Position numbers and translations under genes: made by a program. The notes below the pieces were generated by a model. That model was not told the origin of the DNA, did not search any database, and saw nothing but the letters and a program-made list of their open reading frames with translations. Below, piece after piece: positions 19,972 through 28,803 of a stretch of DNA of 64,000 nt; the first letter of the stretch is position 1; each line of letters begins with the position of its first letter. This stretch comes from Acidimicrobiales bacterium (lineage in GTDB: Bacteria; Actinomycetota; Acidimicrobiia; Acidimicrobiales; MedAcidi-G1). Where the stretch lies: NCBI GenBank assembly GCA_030748555.1, contig JASMLT010000003.1:1-64000 (forward strand), written 5' to 3'.

Positions 19972-20712
19972 GTGGAACTTTTTAATGACTGGATGGGGAT
20001 TTCAGGCGGAGGTCAAGCACTAGGCCGCTATGCCCATTACCTAGGTGGTATCACTTGGATAGGCCTGTTGTACTTCTTTAACTTTATACAAGGTGCAGCA
20101 TTTGGCGAAATGAGTGATGCGGCTCGTGGAGAAGCGCTACGGAAGATTACGTGGCGGACACTTTGGTGGTTCCGCTGGGCAGCAATGCTTACATGGGTCT
20201 CAGGAATCTGGATACTCCTCCATCAGGAACTGATCCATGATATGGATTACTGGCGTTCCGTACCAGGCATGGGAATAGCTTTTGGTGCGATTCTCGGAAC
20301 GACAATGGCCGCTAACGTCTGGATGGTTATTTGGCCTGCGCAGAAGATCGCTATCGGTTCCTCAGTATCGGTAAGCGAAGGTGGTGAAGCCGACCCTGAA
20401 GCCCCTGCAGCTGCTAAAAGGGCAGGTCGCGCTAGCCGAGTAAATACTCTTTTTTCAATCCCTCTTATTTTCTTCATGATGTGGCCAAGCCACTTTGGGC
20501 TCAACTTCGATAGCCCCGAAGGAGGCACCAGAGCCGTTTTATGGATCGTCTTTGCTGTTATTTGGCTTGTCATGGAACTATCTGCTCTTGGAAAAATCGG
20601 TGGCTACGACAACAAAATAAACGCAGTTGTTTTAGAAAAGCATCAAGACACAATCAAGTGGGGATTCCTAATAACTTTGGTTCTTTATCTGCTTTTCGAA
20701 ATACTCGCGTAA
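19972..20712 (+). CDS. PuuD-like urate hydroxylase membrane domain protein
   Basis: ALGRYAHYLGGITWIGLLYFFNFIQGAAF; multiple TM helices; no cytochrome c domain. Confidence 0.72.
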   Translation: MELFNDWMGISGGGQALGRYAHYLGGITWIGLLYFFNFIQGAAFGEMSDAARGEALRKITWRTLWWFRWAAMLTWVSGIWILLHQELIHDMDYWRSVPGMGIAFGAILGTTMAANVWMVIWPAQKIAIGSSVSVSEGGEADPEAPAAAKRAGRASRVNTLFSIPLIFFMMWPSHFGLNFDSPEGGTRAVLWIVFAVIWLVMELSALGKIGGYDNKINAVVLEKHQDTIKWGFLITLVLYLLFEILA

Positions 20713-20742
20713 ATACGAACTTTTTCTGGCAAGCGCGAACTT

Positions 20743-21135
20743 TCAGCTAACTAATAGTTTTGCTTCCATGCCGCTGGTTCTATGACCGGCTATGTCGCAG
20801 TAAAGGATGTACCGGCCAGCTTTTAGTTCTATTTCTCCACTAGCTGTTTTTTCGTCCCCTACCTCGAGTTTAAAATCATCTTCCATGCCTTCTATCACCA
20901 AAGTATGCGACTGGAAACCGTCTAGTAAGTATTCGATCTTCACTAAACCTTCTTTTGCTTGATACATGTCAGCATCAAATTTCTGGCTGTCATAGGTAGT
21001 TACACGCACCACTCCATCCGTGGTTGGTGTAGCGGTCTTTTTTTCTGCACTGCCCCCACATGAGATCAACAATAGAGTTGCCATTACTGTTCCTATATAT
21101 TTTCTTATTTTCATGACTCTCCTCGCTTCATCCAT
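20743..21135 (-). CDS. Cupredoxin-like lipoprotein
   Basis: Lipobox LLLISC; HTLVIEG...YILYCDIAGHRTSGMEAKLLV resembles a type-1 Cu site. Confidence 0.78.
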   Translation of the reverse strand: MDEARRVMKIRKYIGTVMATLLLISCGGSAEKKTATPTTDGVVRVTTYDSQKFDADMYQAKEGLVKIEYLLDGFQSHTLVIEGMEDDFKLEVGDEKTASGEIELKAGRYILYCDIAGHRTSGMEAKLLVS

Positions 21136-21168
21136 GACTTAAGACTAACAATGAGTCATCATTAGATA

Positions 21169-22059
21169 ATGATAAAAGTGTCACTTCTTGTTAATCCTTT
21201 AGCCGGTAAAGGCAAAGCGATTTCTGTTGCTGAGGAATTAAAAGGGGTTTTGGACGAATTAGGTGCTGAAGCCAACCTTCTAATACCAGAAAGCCGAGGT
21301 GAAGTTGTAGAAGCGACAACCAATTCACTCAAGTATGGCGTTGACAGGCTTATCGCTGTCGGAGGCGATGGTTTGATTAACCAGGCTGTGGACGCTCTGG
21401 CCGGAACAGACACCACATTAGGGATAATCCCCGTGGGTACTGGGAATGACTTCGCTAGATCCTTAGGTTTAGATTCTGGCGGATTATTCGAACAGGCGCA
21501 GAAGGCCTTATCACCTGCTGTGGAGGTTGATTTAATCAAATGCGGCTCAAATTATGTTGTGACTAGCACCATTTGTGGTTTTCCTGCTGCCGTGAATCTA
21601 CGTGCTAACGATCTACGTTTTCCTAAAGGTTCGTCTAGTTATACTTTCGCCACTCTTATGGAACTTCCTTTAATGTCACCTGGATCTTACGAACTTAAGC
21701 TTGACGGTGAGAGCCTTGAGGTAAAAGCTGCTGCTGTAATAGTTGCAAATTCTGCCTACTTCGGTGGAGGGATGAAAATATGCCCTGACGCTGATACATC
21801 TGATGGTCTTTTAGATGTCTGCATAATTGGCGATGTAGGCAAGTTTGATTTGTTGAGGTCTTTCTTAAAGGTTCGAACAGGTGACCATGTAGACCACCCT
21901 AAGGTTTCCATTTATAGAGCTTCTGAAGTTGAAATAACAGGAACAGGGATAATACGTGGAGATGGAGAGCAACTTGGTGAACTTCCGGCAAAAATTGTCG
22001 TTCAACGAGGAGCAATAAATGTAGCCGGAGGTGACAACCAACCTCCGGGAAGAGGCTAA
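21169..22059 (+). CDS. Diacylglycerol/lipid kinase family protein (YegS/DagK-like)
   Basis: LLVNPLAGKGKA, AVGGDGLINQAVDAL, GIIPVGTGNDFARSLG. Confidence 0.92.
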   Translation: MIKVSLLVNPLAGKGKAISVAEELKGVLDELGAEANLLIPESRGEVVEATTNSLKYGVDRLIAVGGDGLINQAVDALAGTDTTLGIIPVGTGNDFARSLGLDSGGLFEQAQKALSPAVEVDLIKCGSNYVVTSTICGFPAAVNLRANDLRFPKGSSSYTFATLMELPLMSPGSYELKLDGESLEVKAAAVIVANSAYFGGGMKICPDADTSDGLLDVCIIGDVGKFDLLRSFLKVRTGDHVDHPKVSIYRASEVEITGTGIIRGDGEQLGELPAKIVVQRGAINVAGGDNQPPGRG

Positions 22060-22068
22060 TGTGAGCCT

Positions 22069-22317
22069 ATGAGCAAATATCGAATCGAGATTACTTACTG
22101 CCTTCCTTGAGATTATTCAAGCTATGCCGTGAGCACAGTTGAAGATTTATTGACCAACCATCAACAAGTGATAGAAGAAGTTCGGCTCATACCGGGTGGA
22201 AGTGGCATCTTTGATGTGGCCGTTAATGATGAATTGATCTATTCAAAAGATGAAACTGGGAGGCACGCCGAAAATGGCGAAATCAGTACACTCTTTGCGG
22301 AATTATTGAAAAAATAA
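22069..22317 (+). CDS. SelW/Rdx family selenoprotein candidate (CxxU)
   Basis: ATG 22069 reads MSKYRIEITYCLP[U]DYSSYAVSTVEDLLTNHQQVIEEVRLIPGGSGIFDVAVNDELIYSKDETGRHAENGEI...; UGA 22108-22110 is in frame with ORF 22129..22317. Confidence 0.87.
22118..22141 (+). promoter_or_regulatory. Candidate (imperfect) SECIS hairpin for UGA 22108-22110
   Basis: CAA(G)CU(A)UGC-CGUGA-GCA(C)AG-UUG; loop starts 17 nt after UGA; one mismatch and one bulge. Confidence 0.5.
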
Positions 22318-22425
22318 CCTTCCATTAATTGGCGATTTTGACTTCCTGTGTCTTATCTCACAAATCAATCCTGAGTTCTTGAAAAATAACCCTCTAGAAT
22401 TAGAATAGAGCTAAAGCTATAAAGA

Positions 22426-22854
22426 ATGGAGAACAAAGTGAGCCTCGAAGGAACCCAGACCCACGAGAACTTAAAAGCCGCATTTGCCGGAGAATCACAG
22501 GCAAATCGCAGGTATCTATATTTTGCAAAAGTTGCAGACGTCGAAGGATATCCGGACATCGCTGGAAATTTCAGAGATACCGCAGAAGGCGAAACAGGGC
22601 ATGCTCATGGTCATCTTGACTATATGCAGTCAGCCGGAGATCCTGCTACCGGGTTGCCTATAGGGGAAACACCTGAAAATCTAGCCGCAGCTGTAGCTGG
22701 TGAAACCCACGAGTACACCGAGATGTACCCGGGGATGGCAAAAACTGCACGTGAAGAAGGTTTCGAAGAAATAGCTGACTGGTTTGAGACTCTAGCAAAA
22801 GCCGAAAAAGCTCATGCAGGAAGATTTCAGTCACTCCTAGACCAAATCAGTTAG
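22426..22854 (+). CDS. Rubrerythrin family protein
   Basis: [44 protein letters not shown]. Confidence 0.92.
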   Translation: MENKVSLEGTQTHENLKAAFAGESQANRRYLYFAKVADVEGYPDIAGNFRDTAEGETGHAHGHLDYMQSAGDPATGLPIGETPENLAAAVAGETHEYTEMYPGMAKTAREEGFEEIADWFETLAKAEKAHAGRFQSLLDQIS

Positions 22855-22919
22855 CCATTAATTGGGCCTGACTCACTCCCAAGTTTTGAAAATTAGACTT
22901 GAAAAGCTCTGGAAAAACC

Positions 22920-24284
22920 GTGAGTGAACCCATCTCATACTCCCCGACAGAGGGGATTTCATATTCACCATCAGAAGACATTTACTGGGATACTGATGCC
23001 CTCTCGATGGAAATTGACCGTACTTTTGAAATCTGTCATGGATGCAGAATGTGCTTCAAATATTGCGATAGCTTCCCACTCCTTTTTTCCTTTATAGATG
23101 AACAACATGATGGTGATGTAAGAAAAATATCTGAAATTGAGACTGAACAAGTTATGGACGCTTGTTTCCAGTGCAAGCTCTGTGAGGTTCAGTGCCCCTA
23201 TACCGTGAGAGAAAACCATGAATTCCTCTTGGATTTCCCAAAACTGGTTCATAGATATAAAGCACAAAGAACAATAAGGGAAGGTGTTACCTTCAGAAAT
23301 AAAATTCTTGGCAACCCGGGAAAAACTGCAAAAATTATCCGTCGCACCTCTGGTATTGCAGACAAACTGAATCAACGAAGCCGACTGCACAGAAAATTTT
23401 TAGAATTACTAGTTGGTATTCATCGGGATAAAGACCTTCCGAAGTATCCGAAAACAACTTTTTCTTCTTGGGCGGAATCAAAAAATCTAATTTCCAATCC
23501 TTCTGAAGGTGAAGTAGTAATTTTCCCAACTTGCTACGTGGAAAATAATGAACCTCAAATTGGTCAAGATACTGTCAACGTTTTACAAAAAAATGAAGTT
23601 TCAGTAACTTGTGAAAAAGGATTGGAATGCTGCGGAATGCCCGCTTGGGAAACTGGAGACCTTGCAAGTATGCGAGAATTTGCTTCCCGCAACCTCGACA
23701 TACTCGAACCTCATGTCAAAGCAGGTAAAAAAGTGATAGCTATTAATCCGACTTGTTCGATGATGTTAAAACAGGAATATCCGGAACTCGTCTCAACTCA
23801 GGATAAAGATAGAGCTTTAAAGATCGCTGAAAATGTTGCCGACCCAAGTGAATACCTATGGTCGTTAAGAAATGAAAAAAGATTCAACACTGACTTTTCT
23901 TCATCTCCGCAAAAAGTGAGCTATCACACTCCTTGTCATTTGAGAGCCCAGTCAATCGGCTTTAAGGCTCGTGATCTTATTCGCAAAATTCCAGGAGTTA
24001 AGGTCGATACCACGATGGAATGCTGTGGTCACGATGGAACATACGCCATGAAGACTGAGGGATTTGAAGCTTCCGTGCGCATTGGGAAAAAATCGTTCGA
24101 TTCTATGTCAGAAAGTTCTGCAGAAATCTGGGCAACTGATTGCCCTTTAGCCGCAATGCAATTTGACCAACATTCTGATAGAAGGCCGATGCATCCAATG
24201 TCTATTTTGGCAAAAGCTTATGAGGACTCTGGTTTTCCCTACCCTGTTAACAAAATAGAAGATAAAGAAACTACTAATGACTGA
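22920..24284 (+). CDS. GlpC/HdrD-like (4Fe-4S) and CCG-domain oxidoreductase
   Basis: CHGCRMCFKYC, CFQCKLCEVQCPY, two CCG domains (ECCGMPAWE, ECCGHDGTYAMK); GTG start within ORF 22899..24284. Confidence 0.9.
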   Translation: MSEPISYSPTEGISYSPSEDIYWDTDALSMEIDRTFEICHGCRMCFKYCDSFPLLFSFIDEQHDGDVRKISEIETEQVMDACFQCKLCEVQCPYTVRENHEFLLDFPKLVHRYKAQRTIREGVTFRNKILGNPGKTAKIIRRTSGIADKLNQRSRLHRKFLELLVGIHRDKDLPKYPKTTFSSWAESKNLISNPSEGEVVIFPTCYVENNEPQIGQDTVNVLQKNEVSVTCEKGLECCGMPAWETGDLASMREFASRNLDILEPHVKAGKKVIAINPTCSMMLKQEYPELVSTQDKDRALKIAENVADPSEYLWSLRNEKRFNTDFSSSPQKVSYHTPCHLRAQSIGFKARDLIRKIPGVKVDTTMECCGHDGTYAMKTEGFEASVRIGKKSFDSMSESSAEIWATDCPLAAMQFDQHSDRRPMHPMSILAKAYEDSGFPYPVNKIEDKETTND

Positions 24285-24864
24285 AACAACTTTTGAAAAT
24301 CATTCACACCACGTGAACAGGTCAGAAATAATTGATTACCAAACATATGAAGACCACCGAGCAGAAATCCGAAGCGAAGTTTTCGAAATCAAGAAACACC
24401 GCAGAATCCACTTAGGCGAAAACCTAACTTTTTTATTCGAAAATCATGAGACAATCAGGTATCAGATTCTTGAAATCATGAGAGCTGAAAAAATTGCCAG
24501 AGAGTCTGCGATTCAAGAAGAACTAAATACTTACAACAATTTTCTAGGAAAACCTGGAGAGTTGGCCTGTGTGTTGTTAATAGAAATAGAAGCAGAATCT
24601 GATAGAAAGCCTCTTTTAGAAAGCTGGATGGGGCTCGAAAAATGCATATACCTTTTAGATCAAAAAGGTAACAAAATATTCGCTCAACACGATCCGACCC
24701 AAGTAGGAGATAGAAGACTGTCTGCAGTTCAATATCTAAAGTTTGTAATCAAAGAGCCTCCCATTGCTCTTGGTTGCACATTTGATGAACTGGCGGGAGA
24801 AGTTGAACTTACAAAAGAACAAAAAGATGCCCTTGTGGAAGATCTAGCAGCAACTTTCGCTTAA
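24277..24864 (+). CDS. DUF3501 family protein
   Basis: EVFEIKKHRRIHLGENLTFLFENHETIRYQILEIMRAEKI; follows rubrerythrin and Fe-S protein. Confidence 0.82.
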   Translation: MTETTFENHSHHVNRSEIIDYQTYEDHRAEIRSEVFEIKKHRRIHLGENLTFLFENHETIRYQILEIMRAEKIARESAIQEELNTYNNFLGKPGELACVLLIEIEAESDRKPLLESWMGLEKCIYLLDQKGNKIFAQHDPTQVGDRRLSAVQYLKFVIKEPPIALGCTFDELAGEVELTKEQKDALVEDLAATFA

Positions 24865-24915
24865 TACTTGTATAAACCCTTATTTAGATATTTAAGCACC
24901 CATGGCTTGACATTA

Positions 24916-24936
24916 CGATAATAACGATTATTATCG
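24916..24936. promoter_or_regulatory. Operator-like perfect inverted repeat upstream of tetR
   Basis: CGATAATAA-CGA-TTATTATCG, 9-bp arms; TTGACA at 24907-24912; repeat ends 4 nt before ATG 24941. Confidence 0.75.
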
Positions 24937-24940
24937 AAAT

Positions 24941-25540
24941 ATGGCTCTTGCAACCGAATTGACAAATACAGATCAAGATGAGCTAAAAGAACGACTCCTT
25001 CATGCAGCTGCAGAGGTTTTCGCAGAAAATGGCTACGAAAAGGCTGGCGTAGCTGAGATAGCTCGTCGTGCTGGAGTTACAACTGGAGCAATCTACAGTC
25101 GATATAGCGGAAAAGCTGAACTCCTAATAGATGCTGTCGACAGACATTTGTTGACTCAACTCCACTCGCTTCATTCAAATGCATCAGCAATCGATGTGCT
25201 GTCCCATCTCGGAGACCATCTCCTGGACGACCTTTCAGATGGAACAGGACTTTTCCTCGAAGCTGTAGTTGCAGCAAAACGTGACCCTGAACTCGCCGAA
25301 CGTCTTCGTCATGTTTTACAAAGTGAAGAGAACAAACTTGGGCAGCTAATTAAAGAAGCTGCCCCGCAGCAAGATGTAGACCAACTTGCCCTGATGCGGT
25401 TAGCGCATGCAATTGGATTCGGAATGACCTTGACCAGAACAATTGGACTGGAACTCCCTTCGAGAGATGACTGGACCAAAGTTATAAATCTAGTAATTGA
25501 AGCATTTATCAATAACGAAATGGAAACCCACGGAGGCTGA
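24941..25540 (+). CDS. TetR/AcrR family transcriptional regulator
   Basis: N-terminal HTH: AAAEVFAENGYEKAGVAEIARRAGVTTGAIYSRYSGKAEL. Confidence 0.93.
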   Translation: MALATELTNTDQDELKERLLHAAAEVFAENGYEKAGVAEIARRAGVTTGAIYSRYSGKAELLIDAVDRHLLTQLHSLHSNASAIDVLSHLGDHLLDDLSDGTGLFLEAVVAAKRDPELAERLRHVLQSEENKLGQLIKEAAPQQDVDQLALMRLAHAIGFGMTLTRTIGLELPSRDDWTKVINLVIEAFINNEMETHGG

Positions 25541-25542
25541 AC

Positions 25543-26718
25543 GTGACTACAACCGAAACCAATCAGAGCATCGAAGAGTATGCGAATGACCCAGAAAGAA
25601 TAACTGAGTATTCAGTGTGGAATGAGGACGTAACTTCCTTGATACATACTGTTGAAGATAACGCTGATGCGATTTTCACCTGGGGTTATGACAAAGGGGA
25701 ACGTGCTCCTCTAGATCGTTTGTATGAAAAAGCAAAAACATCGCAATGGAACGGTCAAACTGATCTCGACTGGTCCATCGAAGTGGATCCGTACACCATG
25801 CTTCTCCCAGCAAATCCTTTGGAGGCTGATTATTTCAAAGAGAGCCCTGACTCCCCTCTTCATAAATTTTCTGACGATCAGTGGAAGGAAATGGCAGTCG
25901 AATCTCTAAATTGGAGCCTTTCACAGTTCATGCACGGTGAGCAGGGAGCGCTTCTATGCACAGCAAAAATAGTTGAGACTGTTCCTTGGATTGATGCTAA
26001 ATATTACGCTTCTACCCAGGTGGTCGATGAAGCAAGGCACGTAGAAGTGTTTGCTCAATACCTTGAGCAGAAAATGGGAGGCATCAACTATCCGGTAAAC
26101 CATCATTTAAGAGCCCTGCTAGATGACATCATTGAAGACAGTCGTTGGGATATCACTTATCTGGGGATGCAAATAATGGTTGAAGGTTTGGCTTTGGCAG
26201 CCTTTGGTTTCATGCATCAAACAACCGAAGAACCTCTCCTCAAGAAACTGCTTCGTTATGTCATGTCCGATGAAGCCAGGCACGTCGCGTTCGGGGTGTT
26301 AAGTCTTCAAGAAATTTACAAAGATATGGATGCTAAAGAGATCCGCGAAAGGCAAGAGTTCACATTCGAAGCAGCACTTCGCATGAGAGACCGTTTCTTA
26401 CGCCAAGAGATGTGGGAAAAACTGGGAGTTGATGTTAAAGAAATGGTCAAATACCAGCTCGCAATGCCTGAAGAATTAAAAGTCTTCCAACGCATGCTGT
26501 TCTCAAAAATAGTTCCTAACTGCAAAAAACTTGGCCTTCTTGATGCCGGAGATGCATGGCTCCGTGACCGTTTCACTGAAATAGGCGTAATCGAGTTTGA
26601 AGACTGGGTTGATACAGGTTCAGAATATGAAGACTTTGATCTTGACAAGAGTCTTGAAGAGAAAGATAACGAGGTGCGAGAAGCGGCACATGAGATCTTT
26701 CATAAAGAAGACGCCTAG
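25543..26718 (+). CDS. Ferritin-like di-iron protein (putative oxygenase)
   Basis: Two E...DEARH motifs (VVDEARHVEVF, MSDEARHVAFG). Confidence 0.82.
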   Translation: MTTTETNQSIEEYANDPERITEYSVWNEDVTSLIHTVEDNADAIFTWGYDKGERAPLDRLYEKAKTSQWNGQTDLDWSIEVDPYTMLLPANPLEADYFKESPDSPLHKFSDDQWKEMAVESLNWSLSQFMHGEQGALLCTAKIVETVPWIDAKYYASTQVVDEARHVEVFAQYLEQKMGGINYPVNHHLRALLDDIIEDSRWDITYLGMQIMVEGLALAAFGFMHQTTEEPLLKKLLRYVMSDEARHVAFGVLSLQEIYKDMDAKEIRERQEFTFEAALRMRDRFLRQEMWEKLGVDVKEMVKYQLAMPEELKVFQRMLFSKIVPNCKKLGLLDAGDAWLRDRFTEIGVIEFEDWVDTGSEYEDFDLDKSLEEKDNEVREAAHEIFHKEDA

Positions 26719-26790
26719 GGTGCGTGCAAGATCTTTTATAACTTTGGGAACCCCCGGTTTCTAAGGCCCAAATGCTCCCACACCGCCAGT

Positions 26791-26820
26791 CCTGAACCGG
26801 TTCGGCCAAACCAGTTCAGG
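26791..26820. repeat. Imperfect inverted repeat at the left edge of the GC-rich segment
   Basis: CCTGAACCGGTT-CGGCCA-AACCAGTTCAGG, 11/12 paired. Confidence 0.7.
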
Positions 26821-26861
26821 CCAGCGTCGGACATCGAAGACTGCCGTCGGGGCGTGGACAA

Positions 26862-28175
26862 ATGTTGGTTGCTCCCGATCCGACGCCCAACAGCCAACCA
26901 TCTCCCAAAAGGCATCTGATGTCGATCACCGACGGCCACGAGTTGATCTCGCCGCAGGCCTACGGGGAGCACGGCGTACCGCACGACCTCTGGACTCGCC
27001 TGCGGGCCGAGTCGCCAGTTCATCGATGCGAACCGGAGACGTTCGAACCCTTCTGGGCGATCACCAAACACGCGGACATCAGTGGAATTTCCCGACATCC
27101 CGAGCACTTTCTCTCCGAGCCCGGCATCACTGTGCTCTCCAAGGGTCAACAGAACGCGTTGGAGAACAGTGCGTTCAACTCCATGCGCGTCATCATCCAG
27201 ATGGATCCACCCGAGCACCGCGATACACGAAAGGTCGCGAGCCACATCTTCACGCCACGCGCTATCCGAGCCCTCGATGCCGACATCGATCGCAGCGCAC
27301 GCGAAGTCGTGGACCGGCTGGCGGGTGAGAGCGGCGAAGGAGAGTGCGAATTCGCAAGCGATGTTGCCGCCGCCCACCCACTTCGCATCCTTTCCAACAT
27401 GCTCGGAGTGCCCCGCGAACAGGAGTCCGACATCCTGCGCCTCACCAACGAACTGTTCGCTTTCGATGACCCCGATCTCCAGCGTGAGGGCGCTGATCGA
27501 CAACAAGCGATCATGGACCTGGGGATGGAGCTCTACGCGCTGTTCGACAGCATCATTCAGGACCGCCGAGCCAATCCGACCAGTGACCTCGCGAGCGTAC
27601 TGGCGAACGCGACGATTGACGGTGAACCACTCGGGCCGATGGAAACGGTCGGCTACTACCTGATCATCTTCAGCGCCGGCCACGACACCACCAAGAACGC
27701 ACTGGTCGGGGGGATGCGAACCTTTCTCAAACACCCCGACGAGTTCCGCAAGTTGCAAGATCATCCTGAACTCGTGGAGTCCGCCGTCGAGGAGGTCGTT
27801 CGATGGACGTCGCCCGTCAACTACATGAAACGAACAGCGGCGGTTGACACTGTGATCCGTGGGCAGGAGATCTCCAAGGGCGACAGCGTGGTGCTGTTCT
27901 ATGCGTCGGCCAACCGTGACGAAGATGTCTTCGACGATCCGTTCAGCTTTCGTATCGACCGCGACCCGAACCGACATCTTGGGTTCGGAATCGGCGAGCA
28001 CTTCTGCCTCGGCGCTCACATGGCCCGACGCTCACAACGCGCCCTGCTGCTCGAGTTGGCCCAACGGCTGGAGTGGGCGGAACTCGCAGGCGAACCGGAG
28101 CAGATCCACTCGTCCTTCGTGGTAGGCCTAAAGCACCTACCCATGCGTTACCGGATCCGGCCTGCCGCACTCTGA
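26862..28175 (+). CDS. Cytochrome P450 in a GC-rich segment
   Basis: SAGHDTTKNAL, FGIGEHFCLGAHMARRS. Confidence 0.93.
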   Translation: MLVAPDPTPNSQPSPKRHLMSITDGHELISPQAYGEHGVPHDLWTRLRAESPVHRCEPETFEPFWAITKHADISGISRHPEHFLSEPGITVLSKGQQNALENSAFNSMRVIIQMDPPEHRDTRKVASHIFTPRAIRALDADIDRSAREVVDRLAGESGEGECEFASDVAAAHPLRILSNMLGVPREQESDILRLTNELFAFDDPDLQREGADRQQAIMDLGMELYALFDSIIQDRRANPTSDLASVLANATIDGEPLGPMETVGYYLIIFSAGHDTTKNALVGGMRTFLKHPDEFRKLQDHPELVESAVEEVVRWTSPVNYMKRTAAVDTVIRGQEISKGDSVVLFYASANRDEDVFDDPFSFRIDRDPNRHLGFGIGEHFCLGAHMARRSQRALLLELAQRLEWAELAGEPEQIHSSFVVGLKHLPMRYRIRPAAL

Positions 28176-28380
28176 CGGCAACGGCGACTAGCCGAATTGG
28201 CACCCACCAACAGGGAAGCAGATTCCGCGGCTAAAGACGCTCGGGGACAGCCGCAGGGCGACTCCCCGCTCGGTGCCCTAAATCTCGGGTGCTGAGAGGC
28301 CGCTAACCCTCGGTTTGAGCATTTGGTAGCGCCCTCTAGGGAACTAACGCTTAAACCGTAACTCTTAAAGAGATATGACT

Positions 28381-28680
28381 TTAATCCGAAGGGATATCAG
28401 TGTCGATCTCGACATGATGCCTGATTACCTCTTCAATGATAAAGCGTAGAAATTTTTCGCTGAATACAGGATCTATGCCAGCGTCTTCTGCGAGTTCACG
28501 CATTCGTTTAACCTGTTCAGCTTCTCTTTCTTTGTCTTCAGCAGGTAAACCATTCTCGGCCTTATAGACACCAACTTGATGAGTGATACGAAACCGTTCA
28601 GCGAGTAAGTGAATCAGAGCAGCATCAACATTGTCGATACTTGACCGGTACTCTTCCAGTAAATCTCTGTTATCTTCCAT
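28381..28680 (-). CDS. Chorismate mutase (AroQ-like)
   Basis: LLEEYRSSIDNVDAALIHLLAERFRITHQVGVYKAENGLPAEDKEREAEQ. Confidence 0.88.
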   Translation of the reverse strand: MEDNRDLLEEYRSSIDNVDAALIHLLAERFRITHQVGVYKAENGLPAEDKEREAEQVKRMRELAEDAGIDPVFSEKFLRFIIEEVIRHHVEIDTDIPSD

Positions 28681-28803
28681 GCCTTATCCTTGTAAGAGTG
28701 GACTACAAATTTATTTCTAATATAAGCGTATTACCTGAGATGAAAATGAACACCAATTTGAAGTAGTCTCTCATCTGGAAACACTTAGAATCATGAGGCA
28801 AGC

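Noticed and set aside
14000-22110. UGA sense codons as a genome-wide code change (UGA = Trp or Gly)
   Set aside because: UGA ends many intact genes here (e.g. 18600, 36830, 49744), so recoding is local.
26736-28019. 427-aa antisense ORF over the GC-rich P450
   Set aside because: Mirror frame of a high-GC coding region; no recognisable domain, and the + strand P450 has full motifs.
28302-28357. Integron attC site at the island edge
   Set aside because: Arms read GTTTGAGC...GCTTAAAC, opposite in order and one base longer than RYYYAAC...GTTRRRY; no integrase in the window.
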